Assembly (NCBI RefSeq): GCF_001974875.1
Contig: NZ_MTQD01000020.1
Coordinates: forward strand, 1-64,000
DNA from: Pseudoalteromonas sp. EB27
GTDB taxonomy: Bacteria > Pseudomonadota > Gammaproteobacteria > Enterobacterales > Alteromonadaceae
Direction of reading: 5' to 3'
DNA: 64,000 nt
The position numbers and the translations under genes are program-made. How positions within the stretch are numbered: position 1 is the first letter of the stretch; each line of letters begins with the position of its first letter. The notes below the pieces were generated by a model. That model saw only the letters and a program-made list of their open reading frames with translations. It was not told the DNA's origin and made no database searches. Shown here piece after piece: positions 45,856 to 53,735 of the stretch.

Positions 45856-46506
45856 ATGGCTAGTATATTCGATCCAAAAGGAAAAAATTTTTCACAACGT
45901 ATTAATGCATTTTTAGATGATGCAAAAGCAACTTATGGCATTACCGTTGGTAAGGATTCTGGTCGCACAGTTGATTGGCAGCAAAAACACCACGTTGCTC
46001 ATATGTTTTTATACAATTCGTACAAATCAACTAAACCTGCAAAGGTTGATATAGGGAAAAGAACAATCTCATGGTCACACTTTTCTGATCCAAAAGTTAT
46101 TTGGGCTACAGTAAAATTCAGTGATTTTTTGAGGACAGCTAAAAATAGTGTTCCTGTAAAAGATGGTACAAAATGGAAAGTTGGTTTTGAACCCGATCAA
46201 AAAGCAACAGAAAAGCATGTAAAATCATTGCAAACCACCGCAGGAATAGGTAATTCAGGCAAGGCGATGGTATCGTCAGGCTTAAAGCCTTGTGGTCAAC
46301 CTTGTAAATGTGGAGCAGGTCGGTCTAAGCATTTAGATGGGATAGCCTCAGATCTTAACAGCGGTAATTTAGCTACACTTTCAGCAAAACTTACGGCAGC
46401 AAAAGCTGGTACATTAGATAACTACTTAGCTCAATTTGGTTTATATAGACCATTACTAAATCATCCAACAAGCCCTGAAAAGTGGCATGTTGAGGCGAAA
46501 CCTTAA
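45856..46506 (+). CDS. Leaderless M15-type D,D/L,D-peptidase-like protein (candidate antibacterial effector)
   Basis: The 216-aa protein has M15 (VanY/D-Ala-D-Ala carboxypeptidase) zinc motifs: SKHLDGIASDL with His159 and Asp166, and EKWHVE with His211. A Cys-rich CGQPCKCG precedes the first motif (about 146-152). The N-terminal WQQKHHVAHMFLYNSYK (about 41-57) resembles segments of lysin-type effectors as I remember them. There is no signal peptide, so delivery by a secretion system or phage-type lysis is more likely than housekeeping. AGGAGCTAGG precedes the ATG. The stop codon is immediately followed by the second copy of the receptor tail. Confidence 0.78.
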   Translation: MASIFDPKGKNFSQRINAFLDDAKATYGITVGKDSGRTVDWQQKHHVAHMFLYNSYKSTKPAKVDIGKRTISWSHFSDPKVIWATVKFSDFLRTAKNSVPVKDGTKWKVGFEPDQKATEKHVKSLQTTAGIGNSGKAMVSSGLKPCGQPCKCGAGRSKHLDGIASDLNSGNLATLSAKLTAAKAGTLDNYLAQFGLYRPLLNHPTSPEKWHVEAKP

Positions 46507-46588
46507 ACGCTTATTTGCTTACTCTAGCTTTTCACCGTATGGATTTAACGGACGTTACGTGTACGGTAAAATAGAAATGAAGTTTTAA
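46507..46588 (+). repeat. 82-bp direct repeat, copy 2 (orphan receptor tail)
   Basis: The repeat of 44546-44627 still reads as the receptor C-terminus plus TAA but is attached to no receptor gene. The native-looking terminator at 46618 follows it, so this may be the ancestral gene end. Confidence 0.95.
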
Positions 46589-46617
46589 TAAGCACAGCTT
46601 AAAGTACCCAAACACAC

Positions 46618-46643
46618 AAAAGCCACCGATTAGGTGGCTTTTT
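46618..46643. terminator. Bidirectional terminator
   Basis: AAAAGCCACC, loop GATTA, GGTGGCTTTTT. It serves ilvE (-) and the receptor or cassette transcript (+). Confidence 0.9.
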
Positions 46644-46669
46644 AATGCGAGTTGCTATTAAATCTATTA

Positions 46670-47665
46670 TTAGATTTTAGTTAACCAGCCGTGCTTGTCT
46701 TCACTTTTACCCCATTGAATATCGTTCAATGCTTGGCGAAGGCGTGCTGTCGTTGGGCCTGGTTCGCCAGTACCAACTTTGTATTCTTTATCGTTATGAA
46801 TAAACGTACCCACAGCAGTTAGTACAGCTGCAGTGCCCGAAAGCGCAGCTTCAGTGCCAGGTTTAGCCGCACGCTCTAGTAGCTCAGTAACGCTAAAGTT
46901 ACGCTCGCTTACCGTCATACCTAAATCTTTTGCAATGGTTAAAATACTGTTGCGTGTAACACCGTGTAAAAAGGTGCTATCGAGTGCTTTAGTAATAATC
47001 TCGTTGCCATCAATAAGTATAAAGTTAGCGGCACCGGTTTCTTGTACGTCGCCACCTGGGCAAAACAAAATTTGATCGGCTTGATACTTAATACGTGCAG
47101 CGCTAATAGGTGCTAGTGCACTGGCGTAGTTACCACCACTTTTTACCATACCCATGTGCGGAGCGCAGCGCATGCCATCTTCTTCAAGCAATACACGTAG
47201 TGCAGTTGCACCACCGGCAAAGTAATCACCTACTGGCGATAGTAATGTGTATAAAAGCGAGCTCATTGATGGCGCTGCGGCTTTACCAATTGCAGCCTCA
47301 GTACCAATGTGCGTTGGGCGAATATACATAGAACCCGGCGGTAATGGCGTTTCATCTGCATATTCACGCATAATATCGATAATCATCGTTTTTAGCATAT
47401 CGCTGTCAAAACTCGGTAAGCTTAGTAGCGCTGAGCTTTGTTGCATACGTGCAATGTTTGCATCCATTCTAAAAAGATAAACAGAACCATCTTCATGGCG
47501 AAAGGCTTTTAAGCCTTCAAAACATGTACTTGAATAATGAAGAACGTGCGCACCAGCATGAAGTTCAAGTTTATCGGAAGGAACAATTGAGCTTTCGCTC
47601 CATTTATTATCAGAAAAACGAGCTTGAATCATCTGCGGCATAAACACGGTACCAAATGCGGCCAT
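46670..47665 (-). CDS. ilvE: Branched-chain amino acid aminotransferase IlvE
   Basis: The 331-aa class IV PLP aminotransferase interconverts branched-chain amino acids and their 2-oxo acids. MVKSGGNYASALAP holds the PLP lysine region, CPGGDVQETGAANFILI the following conserved block, and SGTAAVLTAVGTF the phosphate-binding segment. The start at 47665 (MAAFGTVFMPQ) follows AGAGAG and is preferred; an upstream start at 47713 would add 16 residues. It is a monocistronic gene. Confidence 0.94.
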   Translation of the reverse strand: MAAFGTVFMPQMIQARFSDNKWSESSIVPSDKLELHAGAHVLHYSSTCFEGLKAFRHEDGSVYLFRMDANIARMQQSSALLSLPSFDSDMLKTMIIDIMREYADETPLPPGSMYIRPTHIGTEAAIGKAAAPSMSSLLYTLLSPVGDYFAGGATALRVLLEEDGMRCAPHMGMVKSGGNYASALAPISAARIKYQADQILFCPGGDVQETGAANFILIDGNEIITKALDSTFLHGVTRNSILTIAKDLGMTVSERNFSVTELLERAAKPGTEAALSGTAAVLTAVGTFIHNDKEYKVGTGEPGPTTARLRQALNDIQWGKSEDKHGWLTKI

Positions 47666-47811
47666 TTTAATCTCTCTTGTGTGGTCTATTTCCCTCCATT
47701 GTATGACAATCACACGCTATTTAACCATAGCTAAAGTAAGGCTTTTTTAATTAACTATGAGAATTTTTTGCAAGTGCTGTTTACTAATCAACCGCATTGG
47801 GTGCTATAAAC

Positions 47812-47850
47812 AAAAAAATCGACCTATGCTGTTACATAGATCGATTTTTT
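47812..47850 (-). terminator. Terminator of the desaturase operon
   Basis: An AAAAAATCGA / TCGATTTTTT stem, extended by CCTATG/CATAGA with one mismatch, lies 13 bp after the desaturase stop. On the minus strand it ends in a T-run. Confidence 0.88.
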
Positions 47851-47862
47851 AAAACAAATAAT

Positions 47863-48915
47863 TTATTTAAACGAGTATTTAATAATACGTTTTAATACCG
47901 ACGTATACTGTCTAAAAAAGCCACCAGTGTGATAATCAATACCGTGTTTTTGCAAAACAGCTTGTACTTGAGGTGCAACTTCTTGATAGCGCGAAGACGG
48001 CATATCTGGAAATAAGTGATGCTCTATTTGGCAGCTCAAATGCCCTGTTAAAACATGAAACCAATGCGACCCTTTAATATTAGACGAGCCCAGTACTTGT
48101 CGGTAATACCACTGCCCTTGGGTTTCGTTTACGCAGTCTTCTTGTTTAAAGGTTTCGGTTTCTTCAGTAAAGTGACCACAAAATATTATGGTCGACGTCC
48201 ATAAATTACGGATTAAGTTAGCTACCAAGTTACCCGCCAATACCCATAAAAATAAAGGCCCTGCAAGTAACGGAAATATCGCATAATCTTTAATTAATTG
48301 GCGAGCGCCTTTACTAAAAAAGCGTTGCTTTAGTGTTGAGTGCGATACAAGCCCTTCGCGGTTTTCTTTCTTTTTACCAATAAAAACACGCTCTGCAGCC
48401 AACTCGTGATACGACACGCCCCACTGAAATAGCACACTTAAATTAATATACGTAAAAAACTGCCATACATTTTTAAAACGCCACTTAAAATCATCGCTCA
48501 GGCGTAATAATCCATAACCAAAGTCTCTGTCTTTACCAATAATATTAGTATACGTATGGTGTTCAAAGTTATGAACGCGGTGCCAGCTTTGTCCATCGCA
48601 CGCAATGTCCCATTCATAATGCTGTGAGTTAAGTTGCTTGTCGTTCATCCAATCGTATTGACCATGCATTACATTGTGGCCAATTTCCATATTGTCTAAA
48701 ATTTTAGCCAGCGCTAGTAATAACACGCCTGCAACCCATAATAATGGCTGAATAAAACCAAGCATAAGCAAAATTCGCCCGCTCCATTCACACACTCGCT
48801 GTTTGCGCACAACAGAGCGAATGTAGTCGGCATCTTGTTGGCCTACTTTGCCAAGGGTGTCCATTTTAATGGCATCTAGCTCGCTTGCGAGCATGTCATA
48901 GTTAATGTTTTTCAT
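47863..48915 (-). CDS. Membrane fatty acid desaturase
   Basis: The 350-aa di-iron desaturase has histidine boxes HNVMH (about 81), HRVHNFEHH (about 112) and HVLTGHLSCQIEHHLFPD (about 287), plus several hydrophobic segments. It should introduce a cis double bond into acyl chains at the inner membrane. The partner gene upstream encodes its ferredoxin reductase and overlaps by 4 nt. The pair resembles the Pseudomonas DesCB acyl-CoA desaturase system, also under a TetR-type repressor. Confidence 0.93.
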   Translation of the reverse strand: MKNINYDMLASELDAIKMDTLGKVGQQDADYIRSVVRKQRVCEWSGRILLMLGFIQPLLWVAGVLLLALAKILDNMEIGHNVMHGQYDWMNDKQLNSQHYEWDIACDGQSWHRVHNFEHHTYTNIIGKDRDFGYGLLRLSDDFKWRFKNVWQFFTYINLSVLFQWGVSYHELAAERVFIGKKKENREGLVSHSTLKQRFFSKGARQLIKDYAIFPLLAGPLFLWVLAGNLVANLIRNLWTSTIIFCGHFTEETETFKQEDCVNETQGQWYYRQVLGSSNIKGSHWFHVLTGHLSCQIEHHLFPDMPSSRYQEVAPQVQAVLQKHGIDYHTGGFFRQYTSVLKRIIKYSFK

Positions 48916-49955
48916 AATTGTAACTCCAAATCACTAACAGGTTGGCTTACGCAAAGTTGTATTAATTGCTCGCCGTTGTCACTCAATTCACCTGTTTTTA
49001 AATTACGTATCACGCCTGACTTTTTAATACATTGGCATTGATGGCAAATACCAATACCGCAACCGCGTTTAACGGGTAGCTTTTTTTCTTCAAACTGAGT
49101 CAGTAAAACATCGTTGCCCGATACAACATGGGCACTGGCGTTAATTTTTACATTAAATTGGCTGTCATCGTTTAAGCTAGGCAGCGCCAAACCAAAGGCT
49201 TCTTGGTAGTAATTTAGCTTGTGCGTTTTAGCAAAATCGCTCACCGTCTGCATAAATTCAGCAGGGCCACAGCAGTAAATATCTGGATTTTCCCACGGCT
49301 TAATATTGCTGGTTATATCGCTTGATTGCTCACGCGTTAATAATAAAAACGAAAAATGCTCAAATTGCGCTGCCAACTCACTTAGCTCATCAACACATTG
49401 GTGCTCAGTGGCTTTTGCGTAATACACTAACGAGACTTTTTGCGTAGTCTGGCCTAAGTAATCATCAAGCATAGCCAGCATAGGTGTTATACCCGACCCA
49501 CCGGCAACAAAAGTAGCCGGTGTATGTGTATTTTTAAATACAAAGTCGCCGTTTGGCGCAGAAATATTGCACCATAAACCCGCTTTTAATGCGCTACTGA
49601 GTAAACCTGTAAAGCGCCCTTGCGCATTTGTTTTGATTAGTAAGCGCACCAAACCTGTATTTTTAAATTGCTTAGCGCTTGAGGCCACGGTAAAAACGCG
49701 TGTTAATAATCGCCCATTAATTTCAAGCGTTAAACTTATATGCTGCCCTGACGTATGTGTCTGCCATTGTTTGCTTGGCTTAAGCTGCACACTTAAAAAG
49801 CCGCCATCAAGCATAGCGGTACTAACTACTTGCGCTCTAAACTGCCCTGCACGCCACGCAGGTTTAAACACCTGCATTATTGGCTCTATGTAGCCTGCAA
49901 AACTTTGATGGTGTAAAAACCATTTTGAAAATTGGTTTAATACTTGTGTCATCAT
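48912..49955 (-). CDS. Ferredoxin reductase with [2Fe-2S] domain, partner of the desaturase
   Basis: The 347-aa electron-transfer protein has an FAD-binding barrel (about 35-145), an NAD(P)H-binding part with FVAGGSGITPMLAML (about 149-163) and a C-terminal plant-type ferredoxin domain. The ferredoxin cysteine cluster is CGIGICHQCQC, with a fourth Cys in LIQLCVSQP. It should pass electrons from NAD(P)H to the desaturase, as DesC does for DesB. The ATG lies 33 bp downstream of a FabR/DesT-like box, so fatty-acid supply probably controls expression. Confidence 0.92.
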   Translation of the reverse strand: MMTQVLNQFSKWFLHHQSFAGYIEPIMQVFKPAWRAGQFRAQVVSTAMLDGGFLSVQLKPSKQWQTHTSGQHISLTLEINGRLLTRVFTVASSAKQFKNTGLVRLLIKTNAQGRFTGLLSSALKAGLWCNISAPNGDFVFKNTHTPATFVAGGSGITPMLAMLDDYLGQTTQKVSLVYYAKATEHQCVDELSELAAQFEHFSFLLLTREQSSDITSNIKPWENPDIYCCGPAEFMQTVSDFAKTHKLNYYQEAFGLALPSLNDDSQFNVKINASAHVVSGNDVLLTQFEEKKLPVKRGCGIGICHQCQCIKKSGVIRNLKTGELSDNGEQLIQLCVSQPVSDLELQL

Positions 49956-49987
49956 GGTTAAATCTCTATCAAATCTTAATTATTTTG

Positions 49988-50031
49988 AACTTACACGTGT
50001 ACGCTCAAACTTCAGCGCACAAGTGTACGCT
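49988..50031 (-). promoter_or_regulatory. Two FabR/DesT-type operators
   Basis: AACTTACACGTGTACGCT (49988-50005) and AGCGCACAAGTGTACGCT (50014-50031) are two near-palindromes 26 bp apart. The second is almost identical to the E. coli fabB FabR site (core GTACAAGTGTACGCT) as I remember it. They sit just upstream of the reductase-desaturase operon, a natural target for a FabR/DesT repressor. No tetR gene is adjacent. Confidence 0.78.
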
Positions 50032-50223
50032 CAAATTTTAAGTTTTCAACCCCAATAGAGTAATTATTCAATTTTTTATTAGCGCTAATTGCTAAAACAA
50101 TTTCCTGTGAAGAGGTAATTTTATAAATATATAAGTGTGTATTTTTCATTCAACTCAACACTTAACAAATTTATTTATGCCATGTTAAGGTTATAAAAGA
50201 CTGAATTAATTTTGGAAGCCATA

Positions 50224-51399
50224 ATGATAAATTTAATGTCACATAACACACTCCCTAAACTAATAAGTGCAGGCCTAGCCATTGCTATATTTGCTACTAA
50301 CGCACCCGCGCATGCAAAAAGCGATTACGTAAAAAACTATAAACAGCTCGATACTTTAGCGCTTAGCGTTAACGCAGTAACAGCTGCAGAAGGTGTGGTT
50401 ATACCTTGGGCTATTGAGCCTTTAGCTAATGGTGATTTATTAATATCTGAGCGCAGTGGAACGTTATTTTTATTACCTAAAAATACCACTAAATTAACTG
50501 AGGTCTCTGGGCTGCCAGGCATTGACGCTAATGGCCAAGGTGGATTACTTGATTTATCACTACACACCGATAGTAAGCAAAACCAATGGCTGTACTTTAG
50601 TTACTCAAGTAGTGAGGGCAAAGGAAGCGGAAGTAACACCGCCTTAATGCGCGCCAAGCTAAGTAGCGATCATACGCTGTTGTCTGATCAGCAATTGCTA
50701 TACAAAGGCGAGCATAATAGTACCAAAGGCCAACACTACGGCAGCCGTATTGTGTTTGATGATGAAGGTTATGTTTATTTTTCAATTGGCGATCGCGGCT
50801 CGCGCGATATAAACCCACAAGATCTCACCCGTGATGGCGGTAAAATTTATCGCTTACACGAAAATGGTAATATCCCAAGTGATAATCCGTTTGTTGAACA
50901 AAAAAATGCAAAACATGCGGTATGGTCTTATGGGCACCGTAATCCACAAGGTATGTGGTTTGATAATCAAAATAATACTTTATGGTCTCACGAACACGGG
51001 CCACGCGGCGGCGATGAGCTTAATATAATAAAAAAAGGCGCTAACTACGGATGGCCTTTAGTAAGCTATGGCGTTAACTACAGCGGTACCAAGTTTACCG
51101 ACCTTAAAGAAAAAGACGGCATGCAATCGCCCGTATTACATTGGACCCCTTCAATTGCCCCTTCCGATATGTTGTACGTAACGAGTGACAAATACCCAAA
51201 GCTTAAAGGTAAGCTATTACTAGCATCAATGAAATTTGCATTTATTAGCGCATTGGAAATCTCAAAGGGTAAGGTTGCTAAGCAATATAAAATACTCGAT
51301 GGAATTGGCAGAGTACGCAGCCTAGCCCAAGGCAACGATGGTTTTATTTATTTAGGTATTGATGGTCAAGGTATTAAACGCCTGGAGCCAGAAACGTAA
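50224..51399 (+). CDS. PQQ-dependent soluble aldose sugar dehydrogenase (YliI-like)
   Basis: The 391-aa protein has a signal peptide (LISAGLAIAIFATNAPAHA) and the six-bladed propeller blocks of the GDH-B/Asd family. These include VIPWAIEPLANGDLLISERSG, YGSRIVFDDEGYVYFSIGDRG, GHRNPQGMWF and HEHGPRGGDELNII. The conserved GHRNPQG and HGPRGGDE motifs carry PQQ- and calcium-site residues. It oxidises aldoses in the periplasm if PQQ is supplied. The start at 50224 follows GGAAG; a TTG at 50212 is possible but less likely. Confidence 0.92.
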   Translation: MINLMSHNTLPKLISAGLAIAIFATNAPAHAKSDYVKNYKQLDTLALSVNAVTAAEGVVIPWAIEPLANGDLLISERSGTLFLLPKNTTKLTEVSGLPGIDANGQGGLLDLSLHTDSKQNQWLYFSYSSSEGKGSGSNTALMRAKLSSDHTLLSDQQLLYKGEHNSTKGQHYGSRIVFDDEGYVYFSIGDRGSRDINPQDLTRDGGKIYRLHENGNIPSDNPFVEQKNAKHAVWSYGHRNPQGMWFDNQNNTLWSHEHGPRGGDELNIIKKGANYGWPLVSYGVNYSGTKFTDLKEKDGMQSPVLHWTPSIAPSDMLYVTSDKYPKLKGKLLLASMKFAFISALEISKGKVAKQYKILDGIGRVRSLAQGNDGFIYLGIDGQGIKRLEPET

Positions 51400-51437
51400 A
51401 CACTAGAACTAGCACACAGTATGCAAAATTACACCGT

Positions 51438-51470
51438 GTTTACTTTGCGCTTTTAAAGCGCAAAGTAAAC
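51438..51470 (+). terminator. Long perfect palindrome after the dehydrogenase gene
   Basis: A 16-bp perfect stem GTTTACTTTGCGCTTT and complement around a single central base. It is terminator-like in position, though only ATTTTC follows. Confidence 0.6.
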
Positions 51471-51550
51471 ATTTTCACCAAACAAAGAACTATTAAGCCC
51501 ATTAATGCGTACACTAACTAAATATAATTTAATAAATTAAGAGAATACTA

Positions 51551-51730
51551 ATGTTTTCATTTTTAAAGCCTGATCCCGTAAAAAAACTGCGTAAAGAATA
51601 CGATGTAAAACTAGAGCAAGGCATGCAGGCACAAAGAAAAGGCGACATTAAAAGCTTCGCAATGTTAAGCGCCGAAGCCGAAAAGATCTGGAGTGAAATA
51701 GAAACTCTAGAGGCAAAAAAAGCTAAATAA
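51551..51730 (+). CDS. DUF6435 family small protein
   Basis: This 59-aa protein starts MFSFLKPDPVKKLRKEYDVK and ends ETLEAKKAK. It is basic and helical, and agrees with the small DUF6435 family common in marine gammaproteobacteria, as I recall it. AGAG stands before the ATG. The final A of its TAA is the first base of repeat copy C, so the repeat inserted exactly at, or was selected next to, the stop codon. Function unknown. Confidence 0.82.
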   Translation: MFSFLKPDPVKKLRKEYDVKLEQGMQAQRKGDIKSFAMLSAEAEKIWSEIETLEAKKAK

Positions 51731-51891
51731 TACCAATCGTGTTAAGTTATTAGACATTTATAGCGACGGATAAATAGAGTGATAACAAGGCATAAATTTC
51801 GACATGTAGTTGTTCTACATGAGAAATTTATAACGCCGCTAACGCTTTATTTAGCACGCTAGAAAGGCTAAATATTTAAGTCGATTGGTAT
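51730..51891. repeat. Dispersed palindromic repeat, copy C
   Basis: The 162-bp element starts ATACCAATCG and ends CGATTGGTAT, perfectly complementary ends. The centre forms a hairpin: ATAAATTTC-GACATGTAG, TTGTT, CTACATGA-GAAATTTAT. It is the best-preserved of three copies. Confidence 0.8.
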
Positions 51892-52344
51892 CAGTATATT
51901 TAACGTGTCACCCCTGTTTCAAAAGCAGGAAGACGCGTTTAGTAAATAATTCATGACCTCGTTTTTACAGCTTCCACCAGCCAAAAATCACCTTTTATAA
52001 TATGCTTACACAAACAAGTGTACTTAAAGCGGTTACTTGCATTATCGCCGCCGTTTTTTAGTGGCTGTTAAATCATTTAAAAAGGCTTTTGGTTTTCATT
52101 TTAAATATGTAATTGCTGCATTTACGTACAGTACTGGCGTTTTTCCTCCTAAGTCAAAAAATGAGGACGTTTTCCTCATTTGTGCATATCATTAAAAGAA
52201 CAACCCGCCTGAAAGTTTATAACTGGCAATGTGTTACAAGATTTGCTATTACTATTAAAAATAACTAAGAGGATATACTTTGCTCATAAAAAGAGGAAAG
52301 TGTCCTCTGATAAAGCTATTATATGTTTAGGGAATGTTCAGAGT
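51892..52344. other. Non-coding region at the left border of the accessory island
   Basis: No convincing gene is seen. At 52154-52181 AAATGAGGA/TCCTCATTT forms a hairpin with a T-run on the minus strand, a probable leftward terminator. A second small hairpin (AGAGGA-AAGTG-TCCTCT) lies near 52290-52310. The ORF reading into DUF3144 from 52231 has no binding site or conserved sequence. Confidence 0.5.
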
Positions 52345-52581
52345 ATGGATGAAAAATTTGAAGAAGTAGTCGGCCGGTATTTAGAAAAAGCGATTGAAGT
52401 TGAAACTGAGACTTCAATGTCTCAAGCAAGCTCTTCAATGCTATTTGCTACCGCTTGCTACAATGCTCAAAACATTCTTGATAAATCATCCCCAAACAAC
52501 CTCGAAGCTAATATTACAGAGTATATTGAAATGTATGAGGATATGCTTAGGAACTCTATTGAGCACTACTCCAGCAAATAA
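52345..52581 (+). CDS. DUF3144-like small protein
   Basis: The 78-aa protein MDEKFEEVVGRYLEKAIEVE... contains SSSMLFATACYNAQNI and ends YIEMYEDMLRNSIEHYSSK. This matches the DUF3144 pattern (xxSAAMLYAxARFNA ... YRxMLxxxLxDY) as I remember it. The start at 52345 is chosen over 52231, which would add 38 non-conserved residues. A TAACAAG motif begins 6 bp after the stop. This resembles a single-gene integron cassette, though no complete attC site is left here. Confidence 0.62.
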   Translation: MDEKFEEVVGRYLEKAIEVETETSMSQASSSMLFATACYNAQNILDKSSPNNLEANITEYIEMYEDMLRNSIEHYSSK

Positions 52582-52617
52582 ACATATAACAAGTGACTAT
52601 GGTGTCAATTCCTAATT

Positions 52618-53571
52618 TCAAACAATTTTAGGATCCCACATGATACCATCCCTCGCCATAGAATTTATGATTACTATAAGCTTTCTTATACAGGCAATAA
52701 TAGCCACTTTTTTAGGTTTCCCTGCCGCGACTAGCCGATGATAAATAGCTTTAAATTTAGGGTTGCATTGAATAGCTGACATCATTGCCATATACATTGC
52801 GGTTCTAATTTTTGGCCGTCCACCTCGTATCATCCGTTTACCCTGATAAGCACCACTTTCTCGATTAAATGGTGCAACACCAACCAGTGATGCAGCCTCT
52901 TTATTGTTTACACACCCAAGCTCAGGCATGTCACTAAGTAAGTTAAACGCGACAACATTACCAACGCCAGGCACACTTTGAATAATGTCATTCTTGACCT
53001 TATATTCGTCACATTCTTTGATGAGTTTTTGTAGTTTCAAATCTACTTTTTCAATCTGATTTTTTAATGCCGTTAGGATAGGTTTTATTAGTGATGATAT
53101 TGTTTTTGGCATTATCTGTGAACGATTTTTCTCCATCGTTTGCATATCCATTAACTGCCTTCTTCTAGAAAGTAAATCACTCATCAAGCGCATCTGCTCT
53201 GGCTTTAAAGAAGAGAGTGGTGGCTTTATTGCTTCACCAAAATGAGCGATGAGTTGCGCATCAAGTTTATCTGTTTTTGCTTTTTGGCCAATAGCGCCTG
53301 CGAAACGTTTAATATTAACGGGGTTAGCAACAACGAAAGGGATATTCGCTTGAGCACACGCCATAACAAAGGGGTGTTCGAGGCGCCCAGTTGCTTCAAT
53401 AGTAACACGCGTTATTGGGTGCTTTTTTAGTGTTTTTATAGCGTGTTTAATGCCGCCGTCACTGTTTTCTACGGTGAAATATATATCTAACGGTCGGATG
53501 TAAATATCGAGTTGAGTTTTACCTGTATCGACACCGACGTTAATTTCATTTTGATTATTGAGTGTATTCAT
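52618..53571 (-). CDS. IS110-family recombinase (DEDD transposase)
   Basis: The 317-aa recombinase has a RuvC-like N-terminal domain with acidic residues Asp15 (GVDTGK), Glu59 (VTIEATG), Asp101 and Asp104 (KTDKLDAQLIAHF). A coiled-coil linker spans about 140-195. The C-terminal transposase-20 domain has PGVGNVVAFNLLSDMPELG and Ser239 in NRESGAYQGKRMIRGG, the position of the catalytic serine in IS621-type recombinases. It appears intact and full length, so the element may be active. It should act with a bridge RNA from the 5' non-coding end. Confidence 0.95.
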   Translation of the reverse strand: MNTLNNQNEINVGVDTGKTQLDIYIRPLDIYFTVENSDGGIKHAIKTLKKHPITRVTIEATGRLEHPFVMACAQANIPFVVANPVNIKRFAGAIGQKAKTDKLDAQLIAHFGEAIKPPLSSLKPEQMRLMSDLLSRRRQLMDMQTMEKNRSQIMPKTISSLIKPILTALKNQIEKVDLKLQKLIKECDEYKVKNDIIQSVPGVGNVVAFNLLSDMPELGCVNNKEAASLVGVAPFNRESGAYQGKRMIRGGRPKIRTAMYMAMMSAIQCNPKFKAIYHRLVAAGKPKKVAIIACIRKLIVIINSMARDGIMWDPKIV

Positions 53572-53580
53572 AATAAGCTG

Positions 53581-53735
53581 ACTCTGCCTTGCGATTCGGG
53601 CTCGAGGCCCCGTTGACTATCCGAGTTTAGTGCTTGGAGTTTATACAGCGTTCTTTCTTGTTATCGGTCTCTCAATAGAGGAGCCTTCAATCAATCGAAC
53701 TACTGTATAAAGGCTTTGGTTGCAGCCAAAGCTTG
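53581..53735 (-). ncRNA. Candidate IS110 bridge RNA
   Basis: On the recombinase strand three hairpins precede the gene. First, a 5' stem-loop (GCTTTGG/CCAAAGC, 53713-53735). Second, a loop closed by TTATACAG/CTGTATAA (53703-53710 and 53641-53648). Third, a loop closed by ACTC/GAGT (53637-53640 and 53581-53584) with an inner GGGCC-TCGA-GCCC hairpin. The second loop carries ATAACAAGAA (53655-53664), ten bases identical to one strand of the reconstructed target. The third carries ATAGTCA (53614-53620), seven bases identical to the recombinase-side end of the element (52594-52600), and CAAG complementary to the CTTG at the other end. This matches the IS621 bridge RNA order of 5' stem, target loop, donor loop. 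Confidence 0.75.

Noticed and set aside
52582..52600. Complete attC sites after DUF3144 and DUF998
   Set aside because: Only the TAACAAG edge is present; no right-hand partner or palindrome could be found, so they are called motifs, not attC sites.
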